Positions 1 to 7,064 of a stretch of DNA of 23,843 nt are shown here, one piece after another. This stretch comes from VGDP01 sp964530335 (GTDB taxonomy: Bacteria; Pseudomonadota; Alphaproteobacteria; SP197). A model generated the notes under the pieces. That model searched no databases, was not told the origin of the DNA, and saw only the letters and a program-made list of their open reading frames with translations. The first letter of the stretch is position 1. Each line of letters opens with the position of its first letter. The stretch is taken from the NCBI GenBank assembly GCA_964530335.1, contig CAZGYG010000043.1:1-23843 (forward strand). The letters are read 5' to 3'. The position numbers and the translations under genes are program-made.

Positions 1-13
1 CTAGAGAGGCGGC

Positions 14-946
14 ATGGCGTTGATCTATGTGAGCTCGTGGTCGGACGCGAACCTGTGGCGCGATGCGCTAGCGCCGTTGATGCCAAACGAGGTCCTGCGG
101 GTGTGGCCCGACACCGGCAACGCCGATGAGATCGACTGCGCGCTGGTGTGGCAGCCGCCCCTGGGCTCCCTGGCCAAAATGCCGAACCTCAAGCTGATCG
201 CCAACCTCGGCGCCGGCGTGGACTACCTGATGCAGGACCCGGACCTGCCGCGCGGGGTGCCGATCGTCCGTCTGGTCGATCCTCTGATGACCGACCAGAT
301 GAGCGAGTACGTCGCCCTGGCGGTGATCACGGGTCTGCGCAAGTTTCGCGCGTACCTGGACCAGCAGCGCGCCGGGCGTTGGTTCGAGATCGAGCAGGCG
401 ATCGAGCCGCCGTCGCGGCGCACCGTCGGCATCCTGGGCATGGGCGAGCTCGGTACCGACGCGGCGCGCAAGCTCAAGGCGCTGGGCTACCGGGTCAAGG
501 GTTGGAGCCGGTCGCCCAAGCGCATCCGCGGCATCCCCAGCGCCCACGGTCGCGAGCGCATGGCGGCCTTCGTCGGCGATTGCGACTCGGTGGTTTGCCT
601 GCTGCCGTTGACGCCGGAAACCAGGGGCATCCTGAACCGCGATCTGTTCGCCGCGATGAAGCCCGGTGCCTATCTGGTGAACGCCGCCAGGGGCGGCCAC
701 TTGATCGAGGCCGACCTGCTGGCGGCGCTGGAGTCTGGGCACCTGTCGGGGGCGTTCCTCGACGTCTTCCATGCCGAACCGCTGTCCCCCGACCACGCCT
801 TCTGGAGTCACCCCAAGATCACCGTCACGCCACACATCGCGGCCCTGAGCATACCCGACATGCTCAAGGGCGTGATCGACAACTACGTGCGGATGAAGGC
901 CGGGCAGCCCCTGGCGAACGTCGTCGACCCGGTGCGGGGGTATTAG
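14..946 (+). CDS. D-2-hydroxyacid dehydrogenase, GhrA-like (glyoxylate/hydroxypyruvate reductase)
   Basis: NAD(P)H-dependent reduction of a 2-oxoacid such as glyoxylate or hydroxypyruvate to the D-hydroxyacid, in the cytoplasm. The 310-residue protein has the usual length and layout of the GhrA branch of the D-isomer-specific dehydrogenases. The Rossmann glycine motif GMGELG is at residues 142-147. The catalytic Arg lies in NAARGG (R226), the Glu in DVFHAEPL (E255) and the His in TPHIAA (H274), so the triad is complete. The ATG at 14 has a purine-rich stretch (AGAGGCGG) just upstream; an upstream partner gene may lie outside the window. The stop is followed by only 26 bases before the next gene scrap. 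Family assignment is firm; the exact substrate is inference. Confidence 0.9.
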   Translation: MALIYVSSWSDANLWRDALAPLMPNEVLRVWPDTGNADEIDCALVWQPPLGSLAKMPNLKLIANLGAGVDYLMQDPDLPRGVPIVRLVDPLMTDQMSEYVALAVITGLRKFRAYLDQQRAGRWFEIEQAIEPPSRRTVGILGMGELGTDAARKLKALGYRVKGWSRSPKRIRGIPSAHGRERMAAFVGDCDSVVCLLPLTPETRGILNRDLFAAMKPGAYLVNAARGGHLIEADLLAALESGHLSGAFLDVFHAEPLSPDHAFWSHPKITVTPHIAALSIPDMLKGVIDNYVRMKAGQPLANVVDPVRGY

Positions 947-972
947 AGCCGCATCACCCTGCGAGGTTGACC

Positions 973-1194
973 ATGAAGGGCTATGGCCCAGGAACATTCG
1001 GCGCGCTGAATGCCGCCGACTACGACGCGTCGGAAGATCCGGGCTCGATCCTGATGGCTCATGCGCAGCGAGGCGGTGAGGCAACACAGAAGGGGAAGGC
1101 ACCACTTCCGGCGTTGGAAGAACCACTTGGCAAACATTGGGGAATGACATGGAAACAAGAGAGTTCAAGCAGAAGCTCGACGCCGGGACGCTAA
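973..1194 (+). pseudogene. N-terminal scrap resembling a class I SAM methyltransferase
   Basis: The ATG at 973 opens a frame whose first 25 or so residues, MKGYGPGTFGALNAADYDA and on, look like the start of many class I SAM methyltransferases (YGPxTFGxxxAxxYDxxxDPG). After about residue 30 the similarity ends and the rest is low-complexity, Gly/Lys/Ser-rich sequence reaching a stop at 1194. No SAM-binding glycine motif follows in this frame. I read it as a decayed or recombined remnant rather than a working gene. It sits between two intact genes on the same strand. Confidence 0.4.
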
Positions 1195-1238
1195 CCCGAC
1201 GCGAACTGCAGGCCGCTTTGGCGCGCGGGGCCCCGTGA
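1149..1238 (+). pseudogene. 29-codon scrap resembling a Tat-type leader, or a short leader ORF
   Basis: The reading frame starting METREFKQKLDAGTLTRREL runs 29 codons to a TGA at 1236-1238. The pattern of a charged start, then SRR/TRRE, then an Ala-rich stretch is like the beginning of Tat-exported solute-binding proteins (LxAGxLxRRxFxxAL). It stops before any hydrophobic core, so it cannot export anything by itself. It overlaps the end of the previous scrap in another frame. It is either the truncated head of a lost transport gene or a short leader; the first is more likely given the neighbouring scrap. Confidence 0.3.
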
Positions 1239-1261
1239 AACGACATCGACGGAGAAGGGCC

Positions 1262-2143
1262 GTGGAGGAAGACCTCTACCACGACGCGTACATCGCCTTT
1301 CTCGAGGAGGTGTGGGGCGAGGGCTACCTTTCGCCCGGAGGAGCCGACGAGATCGCCCGCATCCTCGAGGGTCTGGAGCTGAGGGGCGCCCGCGTGCTCG
1401 ACATCGGGTGCGGGTCGGGCGCTATCGCGCTCGCACTCGCACTCAAACACGGCGCGGCCCAGGTGACCGGCATCGACGTGGAGGCGCTGGTCTGCGAGGC
1501 GGCCCGACGGCGCGCCCGTGATGCGGGCGCCGCCGACCGCGTCGCGATCCGTCAGGTCGAGCCCGGACCCCTCGACTTCGCGGACCGGAGCTTCGACGTC
1601 GTATTCTCGAAGGACGCGATCATCCACATCCCCGACAAGGACGCCCTTACCGCGGACATCTTCCGCGTCCTCGAGCCGGGCGGCTGGTTCGCGGCCTCGG
1701 ACTGGCTGATCTCCCACAATGGATCGCCCACCCCCGAGATGGCGCGCTACATCGAGCTGGAGGGGCTCGAGTTCGCCATGGGGTCCCCGGCGCACTACGA
1801 GGCGGCTCTCAAGGGCGCGGGCTTCGTGAACATCACCCTGGTCGACTGCAATCCCTGGTACAGGGAGCTGGGCCGCCGCGAGCTCGAGTTCCTGACTGGC
1901 GACTCCCGTGCCGACCTGGAACGCAAGCACGATCCGGCACTCGTCGCCCACATTGCTGAGATATGGACAGCGATGGTGAGGGTCCTCGAATCGGGCGAGC
2001 ACCGCCCCCACCACCTGAGGGGGGCAACGGCCTCACTAGCGAGTCGTCCGAGTCAACCGACCGAGCCAAGTTCCCCAGGCAGATCCATGTCTACAGTCGA
2101 AAGTATCCCCGGCCCCGTGGCCCGGCGCCATCACGAGCCCTGA
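1262..2143 (+). CDS. Class I SAM-dependent methyltransferase, phosphoethanolamine N-methyltransferase-like
   Basis: Transfers methyl groups from S-adenosylmethionine. The SAM-binding motif I, VLDIGCGSG, is about 45 residues in, followed by the acidic GIDVE of strand 2 and a post-motif with DVVFSKDAIIHIPDK. That SKDAxxHIxDK segment and the late LESGEHRPHHLRG are typical of phosphoethanolamine/phosphocholine-forming N-methyltransferases. The GTG at 1262 is preferred because GGAGAAGGG lies directly upstream; the frame is also open to a GTG at 1235 that has no such site. Family members usually end soon after the LRG motif. Here about 37 extra low-complexity residues follow (from about 2032), suggesting a lost stop or a recombination joint. 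Substrate is inferred from motifs only. The next gene, a methylamine-type dehydrogenase, starts 22 bases after the stop. Confidence 0.75.
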   Translation: MEEDLYHDAYIAFLEEVWGEGYLSPGGADEIARILEGLELRGARVLDIGCGSGAIALALALKHGAAQVTGIDVEALVCEAARRRARDAGAADRVAIRQVEPGPLDFADRSFDVVFSKDAIIHIPDKDALTADIFRVLEPGGWFAASDWLISHNGSPTPEMARYIELEGLEFAMGSPAHYEAALKGAGFVNITLVDCNPWYRELGRRELEFLTGDSRADLERKHDPALVAHIAEIWTAMVRVLESGEHRPHHLRGATASLASRPSQPTEPSSPGRSMSTVESIPGPVARRHHEP

Positions 2144-2165
2144 GCAGCAATTCGGAGAACGACCC

Positions 2166-4265
2166 GTGACCCGCGATCCCCGTTACGACATCCTGTTCGA
2201 ACCGCTGAAGATCGGCCCCGTCACCGCACCCAATCGGTTTTACCAGGTGCCCCACTGCAACGGCATGGGCCGGGTCTATCCCAACGCCATGATCGGCATG
2301 CGCGGGATGAAGGCCGAGGGCGGCTGGGGCATCGTCTGCACCGAGCAGTGCGACTTCCATGTCTCCGGCGACGCCTCGCCCTACACCGAGACCAACATGT
2401 GGGACGAAGGCGATGAGACTTATCTCGGCCGCATGGTCGAGGAGGTGCACCGACACGGCAGCCTCGCCGGCATCGAGCTCGTCCACAACGGCCAGACCAC
2501 GCCCAACCTCTACAGCCGCGAGATCCCGATCGGCCCGATGCACCGACCGGCGAACTGGAGTCTCGCGCCGATCCAGGCGCGCGCCATGGATCGCGAGGAC
2601 ATCCGCGAGTACCGGCGGGCGCACAGGCGGGCGTCGATCCGGGCGCGCGACATCGGCTTCGACATCGTGATCGTTTATGCCGGGCACGACGGGACGGTGC
2701 CGAGCCATTTCCTGGCCCGGCGTCATAACCAGCGCACCGACGAATACGGCGGCAGTCTCGAAAACCGGTTGCGCTTGTTCCGCGAACTGCTCGAGGAGAC
2801 CAAGGACGTGGTCGGCGCCGACACCGCGGTCGTGGTCCGCTTTGCCGTCGACGAGATGATGGGTCCCGATGGTCTCGAGTGGCAGGCGGAAGGCCGCGAG
2901 GCGGTCGAGATGCTGGCCGAGCTTCCGGACATGTGGGACGTGAATGTCAGCAACTGGGCGAACGATTCGAAGACGTCGCGGTTTGCACCGGAGGGCTACC
3001 AGGAGGATTACGTCGCCTTCGTCAAGCAGGTGACGACCAAGCCGGTTGCCACCGTCGGGCGCTACACCTCGCCCGACGCGATGGTCTCGGCGATAAGGCG
3101 CGGTATCGTCGACCTGATCGGTGCGGCCCGGCCGTCGATCGCCGACCCGTTCCTGCCCCGGAAGATCGAGGAGGGCCGGATCGAAGATATTCGCGAGTGC
3201 ATTGGCTGCAACATCTGCGTCGCCTGGAGCCAGATGGCGGCCCCGGCGCGCTGCACCCAAAACCCGACCTTTGGCGAGGAGTGGCGCAAGGGCTGGCATC
3301 CGGAGACCCTGCCGCCTGCGGAAAGGAACGAGCACGTCCTGATCGTGGGCGCGGGCCCCGCCGGGCTCGAGGCGGCGCGTGCTGCGGGATTGCGGGGCTA
3401 CCGCGTCACGCTCGCCGAAGCGGAAGAGGAACTCGGCGGCCGCGTCACCCGTGAAAGCAGGTTGCCCGGGCTCGCTGCCTGGGCCCGCGTACGCGACTAC
3501 CGCGTCGGCCAGATCCAAAAAATGGCCAACGTCGAGGTCTACCGCTCCAGCCGGCTGACGGCCGCCCAGGTCCTCGAACTCGGCGCCGATCACGTAGCGA
3601 TCGCGACCGGCGCCACCTGGCGGCGCGACGGCTACGGCCGGCACCTGACGACAGCGGTGCCCGGGACCGAGGCGGCGCACGTGCTAATGCCCGACGACAT
3701 CTTAGCCGGGCGCCGGCCGCCGGGGTCAAAGGTGCTGCTGTTCGACGACGACCACTACTACATGGCGAGCGTCATTGCCGAGCTGCTAAGTTCAGAAGGC
3801 TACGAGGTGAGCTTGGCGACGCCGCTTCCGCGTATTGCCGCCTGGATGGTCCACACGCTGGAGCATGAAGCGAACCAGGAGCGCCTGTCCGAGGCGGGCG
3901 TGACGCTGATGCCGAACACGATGCTGACGGCGGTGGATAACGGCCGGGTGCTGCTCCGGGAAACGTTGCAGCGGCGCGAGATCGAGCTTCCGGCCGACGG
4001 CGTCGTCATGGTGACGGCGCGCCTGCCCAAGGACGATCTCTTTCACGAGCTGCAGCAGGTGCTAGAAGCCACTCCGGAGTCCGGAACCCACACGCTGCGC
4101 CGGGTCGGAGACTGCCTGGCGCCCGGTATCATCGCGACCGCCGTCTACGAGGGCCATCGCTACGCGCGAGAGCTGGGCGCGGAGATCGACCCCGTCGACG
4201 TCCCGTTCCGCCGCGAGCGCCATGTCATTGAGCCCGCGATGATTGGCTTGCCCGGATCGGCGTGA
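2166..4265 (+). CDS. Dimethylamine/trimethylamine dehydrogenase-family flavoprotein
   Basis: Oxidative N-demethylation of a methylated amine, releasing formaldehyde and passing electrons through FMN and a 4Fe-4S cluster to an acceptor such as ETF. The 699-residue protein is a TIM barrel with an old-yellow-enzyme fold (about 1-340), a cluster segment, then an NAD/FAD-like ADP-binding domain (GAGPAG at 395-400). C31 matches the cysteine that carries covalent 6-S-cysteinyl-FMN in trimethylamine dehydrogenase. Cluster ligands are C345, C348, C351 and C363. Catalytic Y171, H174 and D267 are present. Of the aromatic bowl, W264 and W354 are kept, but the tyrosine corresponding to Tyr60 is Gln61, as in dimethylamine dehydrogenase, and the Trp105 position is V106. 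Family is firm; dimethylamine, dimethylglycine or another secondary/tertiary amine as substrate is inference. Confidence 0.88.
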   Translation: MTRDPRYDILFEPLKIGPVTAPNRFYQVPHCNGMGRVYPNAMIGMRGMKAEGGWGIVCTEQCDFHVSGDASPYTETNMWDEGDETYLGRMVEEVHRHGSLAGIELVHNGQTTPNLYSREIPIGPMHRPANWSLAPIQARAMDREDIREYRRAHRRASIRARDIGFDIVIVYAGHDGTVPSHFLARRHNQRTDEYGGSLENRLRLFRELLEETKDVVGADTAVVVRFAVDEMMGPDGLEWQAEGREAVEMLAELPDMWDVNVSNWANDSKTSRFAPEGYQEDYVAFVKQVTTKPVATVGRYTSPDAMVSAIRRGIVDLIGAARPSIADPFLPRKIEEGRIEDIRECIGCNICVAWSQMAAPARCTQNPTFGEEWRKGWHPETLPPAERNEHVLIVGAGPAGLEAARAAGLRGYRVTLAEAEEELGGRVTRESRLPGLAAWARVRDYRVGQIQKMANVEVYRSSRLTAAQVLELGADHVAIATGATWRRDGYGRHLTTAVPGTEAAHVLMPDDILAGRRPPGSKVLLFDDDHYYMASVIAELLSSEGYEVSLATPLPRIAAWMVHTLEHEANQERLSEAGVTLMPNTMLTAVDNGRVLLRETLQRREIELPADGVVMVTARLPKDDLFHELQQVLEATPESGTHTLRRVGDCLAPGIIATAVYEGHRYARELGAEIDPVDVPFRRERHVIEPAMIGLPGSA

Positions 4266-4557
4266 CAACCACCTTCATCGCTTCGAGCGGGCCGCGGCCC
4301 CAGTGGCGCCGCGTAAGCCGCGATGAGGGCGAGCCCCTGGGAGAACGGGCGTTGGCAAGGAACTCAGGACCCTAGTCGGAGCGGATGTGCTCCGGCGGGC
4401 CCGTGGCCCTCTACCGGATCACTGGGACGTCACAAGTGGTGCGGCCTGGGCTAGCCCCAGCAATAGCGCCATCGGCATTCTCGATTGACGCATAGTGAGG
4501 GCCCCCAACTGGAACAAGAGATCTACTTGGCGTAAGGAGAATTAAGCTTGGGCAACG
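4266..4557. other. Intergenic region, no gene seen
   Basis: About 290 bases between the dehydrogenase stop and the likely left end of the IS3 element. I see no convincing reading frame, RNA gene or strong terminator. A short inverted repeat (CTGGG ... CCCAG) near 4446-4461 lacks a T-run. Confidence 0.5.
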
Positions 4558-4619
4558 TGAGCTGCTGCCGGTTTCACGGACACCGAGTTTAGGTGTGATG
4601 ATGGAACCGGAGGTGGATC

Positions 4620-4910
4620 ATGGAACGGAGACGATTTGGCCGCGAGTTCAAACTCGAGGCGGTGAAGTTGGTTCGTGAACGCGGTGTGTCGGTGGCCCAG
4701 GCCGCCCGCGATCTCGATCTGCACGAGAACCTGCTGCGTAAATGGGTGAAGGATTTTGCGGCTGACCCGCGGCACGCCTTCCCTGGCCAGGGGCAGATGA
4801 AGCCGGAGCAGCTGGAGATCGAGCGGCTGCGGCGTGAAGTCCAGAAGCTCAAGGCGGAGCGCGACATCCTAAAAAAGGCCGCGGCCTACTTCGCGAGGGA
4901 AGCGATATGA
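4620..4910 (+). CDS. IS3-family transposase OrfA (HTH protein)
   Basis: A 96-residue DNA-binding protein of the IS3 OrfA family. An N-terminal helix-turn-helix (FGREFKLEAVKLVRERG, then VAQAARDLDLHENLLRKWV, residues about 6-45) binds the terminal repeats. A C-terminal leucine-zipper-like helix (LEIERLRREVQKLKAERDILKKA, about 63-86) mediates oligomerisation. The ATG at 4620 follows GGAGGTGGATC. Its TGA (4908-4910) overlaps the orfB start in an ATGA. Intact in itself, but its OrfAB partner is broken. Confidence 0.88.
   Translation: MERRRFGREFKLEAVKLVRERGVSVAQAARDLDLHENLLRKWVKDFAADPRHAFPGQGQMKPEQLEIERLRREVQKLKAERDILKKAAAYFAREAI
4871..4877 (+). promoter_or_regulatory. Programmed -1 frameshift site (A AAA AAG) joining orfA to orfB
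   Basis: The heptamer AAAAAAG lies in the zero frame as A AAA AAG, the slippery sequence used by many IS3 elements such as IS911. After a -1 slip the frame continues with no stop from 4877 into the orfB ATG at 4907, so an OrfAB fusion transposase would be made. Confidence 0.75.
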
Positions 4911-5671
4911 AGTTCGCTTTCGTCGCGAAGCACCGAGGGATCTGGCCGGTGCGGTGGATGTGCGAGGCGCTCGGGGTCTCGCGTTCGGGCTTCCACGCCT
5001 GGCTGACACGGTCGCCGAGCAAGCGGGCGACAGCGGACGAGGAGGCCGGCACCAGAGTGCGGGCGAGCTTCCTCGCCAGCGACCGGACCTACGGCGCTCG
5101 CCGTGTCTGGCGCGACGTGCTCGCGGAGGGCATATCATGCGGGCTGCACAAGATCGAACGCCTGATGCGGGCTCAGGCTTTGCGGGCTCGTCCGCGCCGG
5201 CGCGGACTGCCGAAGGACGAAGGCGATCGGCTGCTGGCCGCCCTGTCGCCGAACCTTCTCGATCGCCAGTTCGTGGCGGAGCGGCCAAACCAGAAGTGGG
5301 TCGCCGACTTCACCTATATCTGGACAGCGGAAGGTTGGCTCTATGTGGCGGCTGTTGTCGATCTGTTCTCGCGTCGTGTCGTCGGCTGGTCGATGAGCGC
5401 CGGCATGACGGCGCAGCTCGTTACCGACGCGCTGGTCATGGCGATCTGGCGACGCGGCAAGCCAGGTGCTCTGGCTGCACCACTCCGATCAGGGGAGCCA
5501 ATACACCAGTGAGCAGTTCCAGAGGTTGATGGCCGGCAATGGCGTCACCTGCTCCATGAGCCGCTCGGGCAACGTCTGGGACAACGCCGCGATGGAGAGC
5601 TTCTTCTCGTCGCTGAAAACCGAGAGGACGGCACGCAAGACGTACCGCACACGCGACCACGCCAATGCCGA
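4907..5671 (+). pseudogene. IS3-family transposase OrfB (DDE integrase core), frameshifted and truncated
   Basis: Encodes the HTH_21 segment and rve/DDE catalytic core of an IS3 transposase. Frame 1 (4907-5512) carries MKFAFVAKHRGIWPVRWMC and the first catalytic Asp in VADFTYIWT. Near 5460-5468, after WRRGKP, the frame shifts by one base (+1, or loss of two). The second frame then carries the second Asp in LWLHHSDQGSQYTS and the Glu in NAAMESFFSSLKTE, and runs out at RTRDHANAD near 5671. The usual end (FYNxxRRHSxLGYxSP) is missing. The catalytic triad is therefore split between frames and the protein is inactive unless the shift is a sequencing error. Confidence 0.8.
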
Positions 5672-5983
5672 TTGACAGGCTATCGCGGCCACAGCCACCC
5701 ACACCGCTTCCGGGTCTGGATCTCCGGCCAGGCGCGTCGTGTGACCAAGGCCATCCGCCGCGAGATGAAACGCCGTGCCGCCGTCGAGCCCGTGATCGGC
5801 CATCTCAAGGCCGAGCACCGCATGGAGCGCAACCATCTCAAGGGCCGCGACGGCGACCGCGCCAACGCCGTTCTCGCCGCCGCCGGCTACAACTTCCGTC
5901 TCCTCATCCGCTGGCTGGGGAGGCTTTTGCGTGCCCTCATCATGACGCTCATCGATCAAGCGTCCGTGCCCCGGACAGCCTGA
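5672..5983 (+). pseudogene. C-terminal fragment of an IS5-family transposase
   Basis: Encodes about 103 residues starting TGYRGH and including RRVTKAIRREMKRR, VEPVIGHLKAEHRM and AVLAAAGYNFRLLIRWL. These match the C-terminal part, including the catalytic Glu of the ExxxxHLK region, of IS5-family DDE transposases. The N-terminal two thirds are missing. The join with the IS3 orfB lies within about 5660-5675, so the two broken elements are fused end to end. The first codon (TTG at 5672) is just where the frame opens, not a real start. Confidence 0.75.
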
Positions 5984-6216
5984 AAAACCGTCAGCGAGGG
6001 TTCTTCACGGGCGACCAAAGATGGTGGTGTCCTTCAATCCAGTCGCGTCTTCCTCGACATTCCCCAGATGACCGGGATCGGAGCTGAAGCGAGCGTTTTG
6101 CAGAGGTGCGCGGGAGCCAAGAACGCGGCCATCAACACTGCCAGAGTGGAGACCCCCGGCAAAACGTACTGGAGAGGCTGGTTCGCATTCCCACGTTGGA
6201 GAAGTGAGGCCGCAAC
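5984..6216. other. Non-coding remnant region
   Basis: About 230 bases after the IS5 fragment. A stretch near 5984-6020 may retain the terminus of that element, but I cannot pair it with a left end. No other gene or RNA is supported. Confidence 0.4.
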
Positions 6217-6405
6217 CTACGCCTCCGACTTCTTACCTTTGCCCCTCTTACCGGGCTTGGCCTCGGCGGCGGATGTTGCACCCTTCTGCGGGCAAGTCCG
6301 GGCATTGTGGCCGGACTGACTGCAAATCGAGCAGACCTTAGGCGTGCTCCCCGCCGCGCCGCGCGCGGGTCCCTCCCATGGACTACGGGGACAAGCCGCA
6401 AACAA
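6217..6405 (-). pseudogene. C-terminal fragment with a CCHC zinc knuckle and Lys-rich tail
   Basis: On the minus strand the frame reads STPKVCSICSQSGHNARTCP and then a Gly/Lys/Ala-rich tail ending KGKKSEA and a stop at 6217. The C-x2-C-x4-H-x4-C spacing is the exact zinc-knuckle (CCHC) pattern, which binds one zinc ion and usually single-stranded nucleic acid. The frame is open upstream to 6492, but that part runs through an IS21-like terminus and looks like chance translation, so I mark only the knuckle portion. I see no start codon with a ribosome-binding site. Most likely the tail of a longer protein whose N-terminus was lost; I do not recognise the parent family. Confidence 0.4.
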
Positions 6406-6408
6406 CGA

Positions 6409-6460
6409 GTGGACCAATATTACTCCGCCACGGTGACCCAATATCCCGCCGCCGTTGACA
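6409..6460 (-). repeat. IS21-like terminal repeat remnant (two direct 21-bp units)
   Basis: Two related 21-base units at 6409-6429 and 6433-6453 share GTGxxCCAATAT and end in CGCC, spaced 24 bases apart, then GTTGACA at 6454-6460. Read on the minus strand this gives a TGTCAAC tip followed by repeated GGCGG...ATATTGG units, the layout of IS21-family ends with internal transposase-binding repeats. No istA/istB genes remain. The family call comes from layout only. Confidence 0.45.
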
Positions 6461-6632
6461 CCAAGACCCTGAAGCCACCCCCCCACATCCATGGCTCGCC
6501 CCCATTTCCTTCCGTTGGCGGGCTCAACACCGAAGTGCGACTCGATATGCGAAATCTATTGAACCTTGATGACGGGGAACAGCAAAGACCGCACTGGAGC
6601 CCCGCTGGATTTGGCCGAGAAATCGATGCGTC

Positions 6633-6661
6633 TTGACATCCGAATTGCTCCGATTTAGGAT
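6633..6661 (+). promoter_or_regulatory. Candidate sigma70-type promoter
   Basis: TTGACA at 6633-6638 and TAGGAT at 6656-6661 are separated by exactly 17 bases. The -35 is perfect and the -10 matches 4 of 6. No reading frame starts directly after it; a strong terminator follows at 6739-6799. Confidence 0.4.
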
Positions 6662-6738
6662 TTCGCCAAGCACCGCCATTAAAGGCCGGCTGCGGCGACG
6701 GGTTGTCCACTGTTCCCGTACGCGCGCAAAGACCAGAT

Positions 6739-6799
6739 AAAGCTCGGTGCGCCGTATTCGCCCATTCGTGATTGGGGCGGGTGCCGCGCCGAGCTTTTT
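6739..6799 (+). terminator. Strong intrinsic terminator hairpin
   Basis: AAAGCTCGGTGCG (from 6739) pairs with CGCGCCGAGCTTT to form a 13-bp stem with one G-U pair. The loop contains a further CGCCC/GGGCG inner stem, and a T-run (TTTTTGTTT) follows. The A-tract on the other side means it could work in both directions. It insulates the recombination module from the insertion-sequence debris. Confidence 0.6.
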
Positions 6800-6837
6800 G
6801 TTTGTTCGGCGCAGCTCCGCCCTACGGGGAACGGAGC

Positions 6838-7053
6838 ATGGTCAATCCAGACAGAAGCGGTACAGCCGGCCCCGGAGAAGGGCCGCCGTCAGGAGGTCTC
6901 GTCGCGCTTGTACGCCTTCTAGCGCGGCAGGCCGCGAGTGATGCACTCGCTTCGCACATCCCCTCGCCTCACAACCTACGCAGCAAATCGATCGTCTGGC
7001 CAGCCGCCAGTAACGACGGCGATCCGATTATGGCCACCGGCACATCGACGTGA
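6838..7053 (+). CDS. Small protein of the integrative element, function unknown
   Basis: A 71-residue protein. Its ATG at 6838 follows GGGGAACGGAGC, a good ribosome-binding site. A Pro/Gly/Ser-rich N-terminus leads to a short helix LVALVRLLARQAASDAL (about residues 22-38), an (A)RLLARQAA motif I associate from memory with small genes preceding excisionase/integrase genes in alphaproteobacterial elements. The stop (7051-7053) is 11 bases before the excisionase-like ATG, so the two are probably co-transcribed. No known domain is recognised; a role in element control is inferred from position. Confidence 0.5.
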   Translation: MVNPDRSGTAGPGEGPPSGGLVALVRLLARQAASDALASHIPSPHNLRSKSIVWPAASNDGDPIMATGTST

Positions 7054-7064
7054 TGGAGTGGACG

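Larger units (their letters stand above)
4558..5671 (+). mobile_element. IS3-family insertion sequence, right end missing
   Basis: Contains orfA, a slippery A6G site and orfB in the standard IS3 arrangement. The left end is set tentatively at 4558, where a TG-starting stretch (TGAGCTGCTGCCGG) lies about 60 bases before orfA as expected for a terminal inverted repeat. The right part is lost: orfB breaks off near 5671 before its last 35 or so usual residues, no matching right repeat is found, and an IS5-type transposase fragment follows at once. The element is not mobile by itself. Confidence 0.7.

Noticed and set aside
148..1194. Plus-strand frame of 348 codons reading from within the dehydrogenase
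   Set aside because: Only its last part (from 973) resembles a real protein; the rest is an out-of-frame shadow of the dehydrogenase.
68..2014. Long minus-strand open frame of 648 codons
   Set aside because: It lies over two recognisable plus-strand genes, has Arg/Pro/Val/Asp-biased composition with no motif, and is a GC-bias shadow.
2091..3680. Minus-strand open frame of 529 codons
   Set aside because: Antisense of the well-supported amine dehydrogenase with no recognisable domain.
6307..6710. Open frames on both strands in the insertion-sequence debris
   Set aside because: They cross the IS21-like end and show no conserved motif or ribosome-binding site.
4266..7064. Left attachment repeat of the recombinase element (copy of the tRNA-Met 3' end)
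   Set aside because: I scanned for the T-arm and acceptor sequence (such as GGGATTTGAAC) and found no second copy here; the left boundary may lie outside the window or be decayed.
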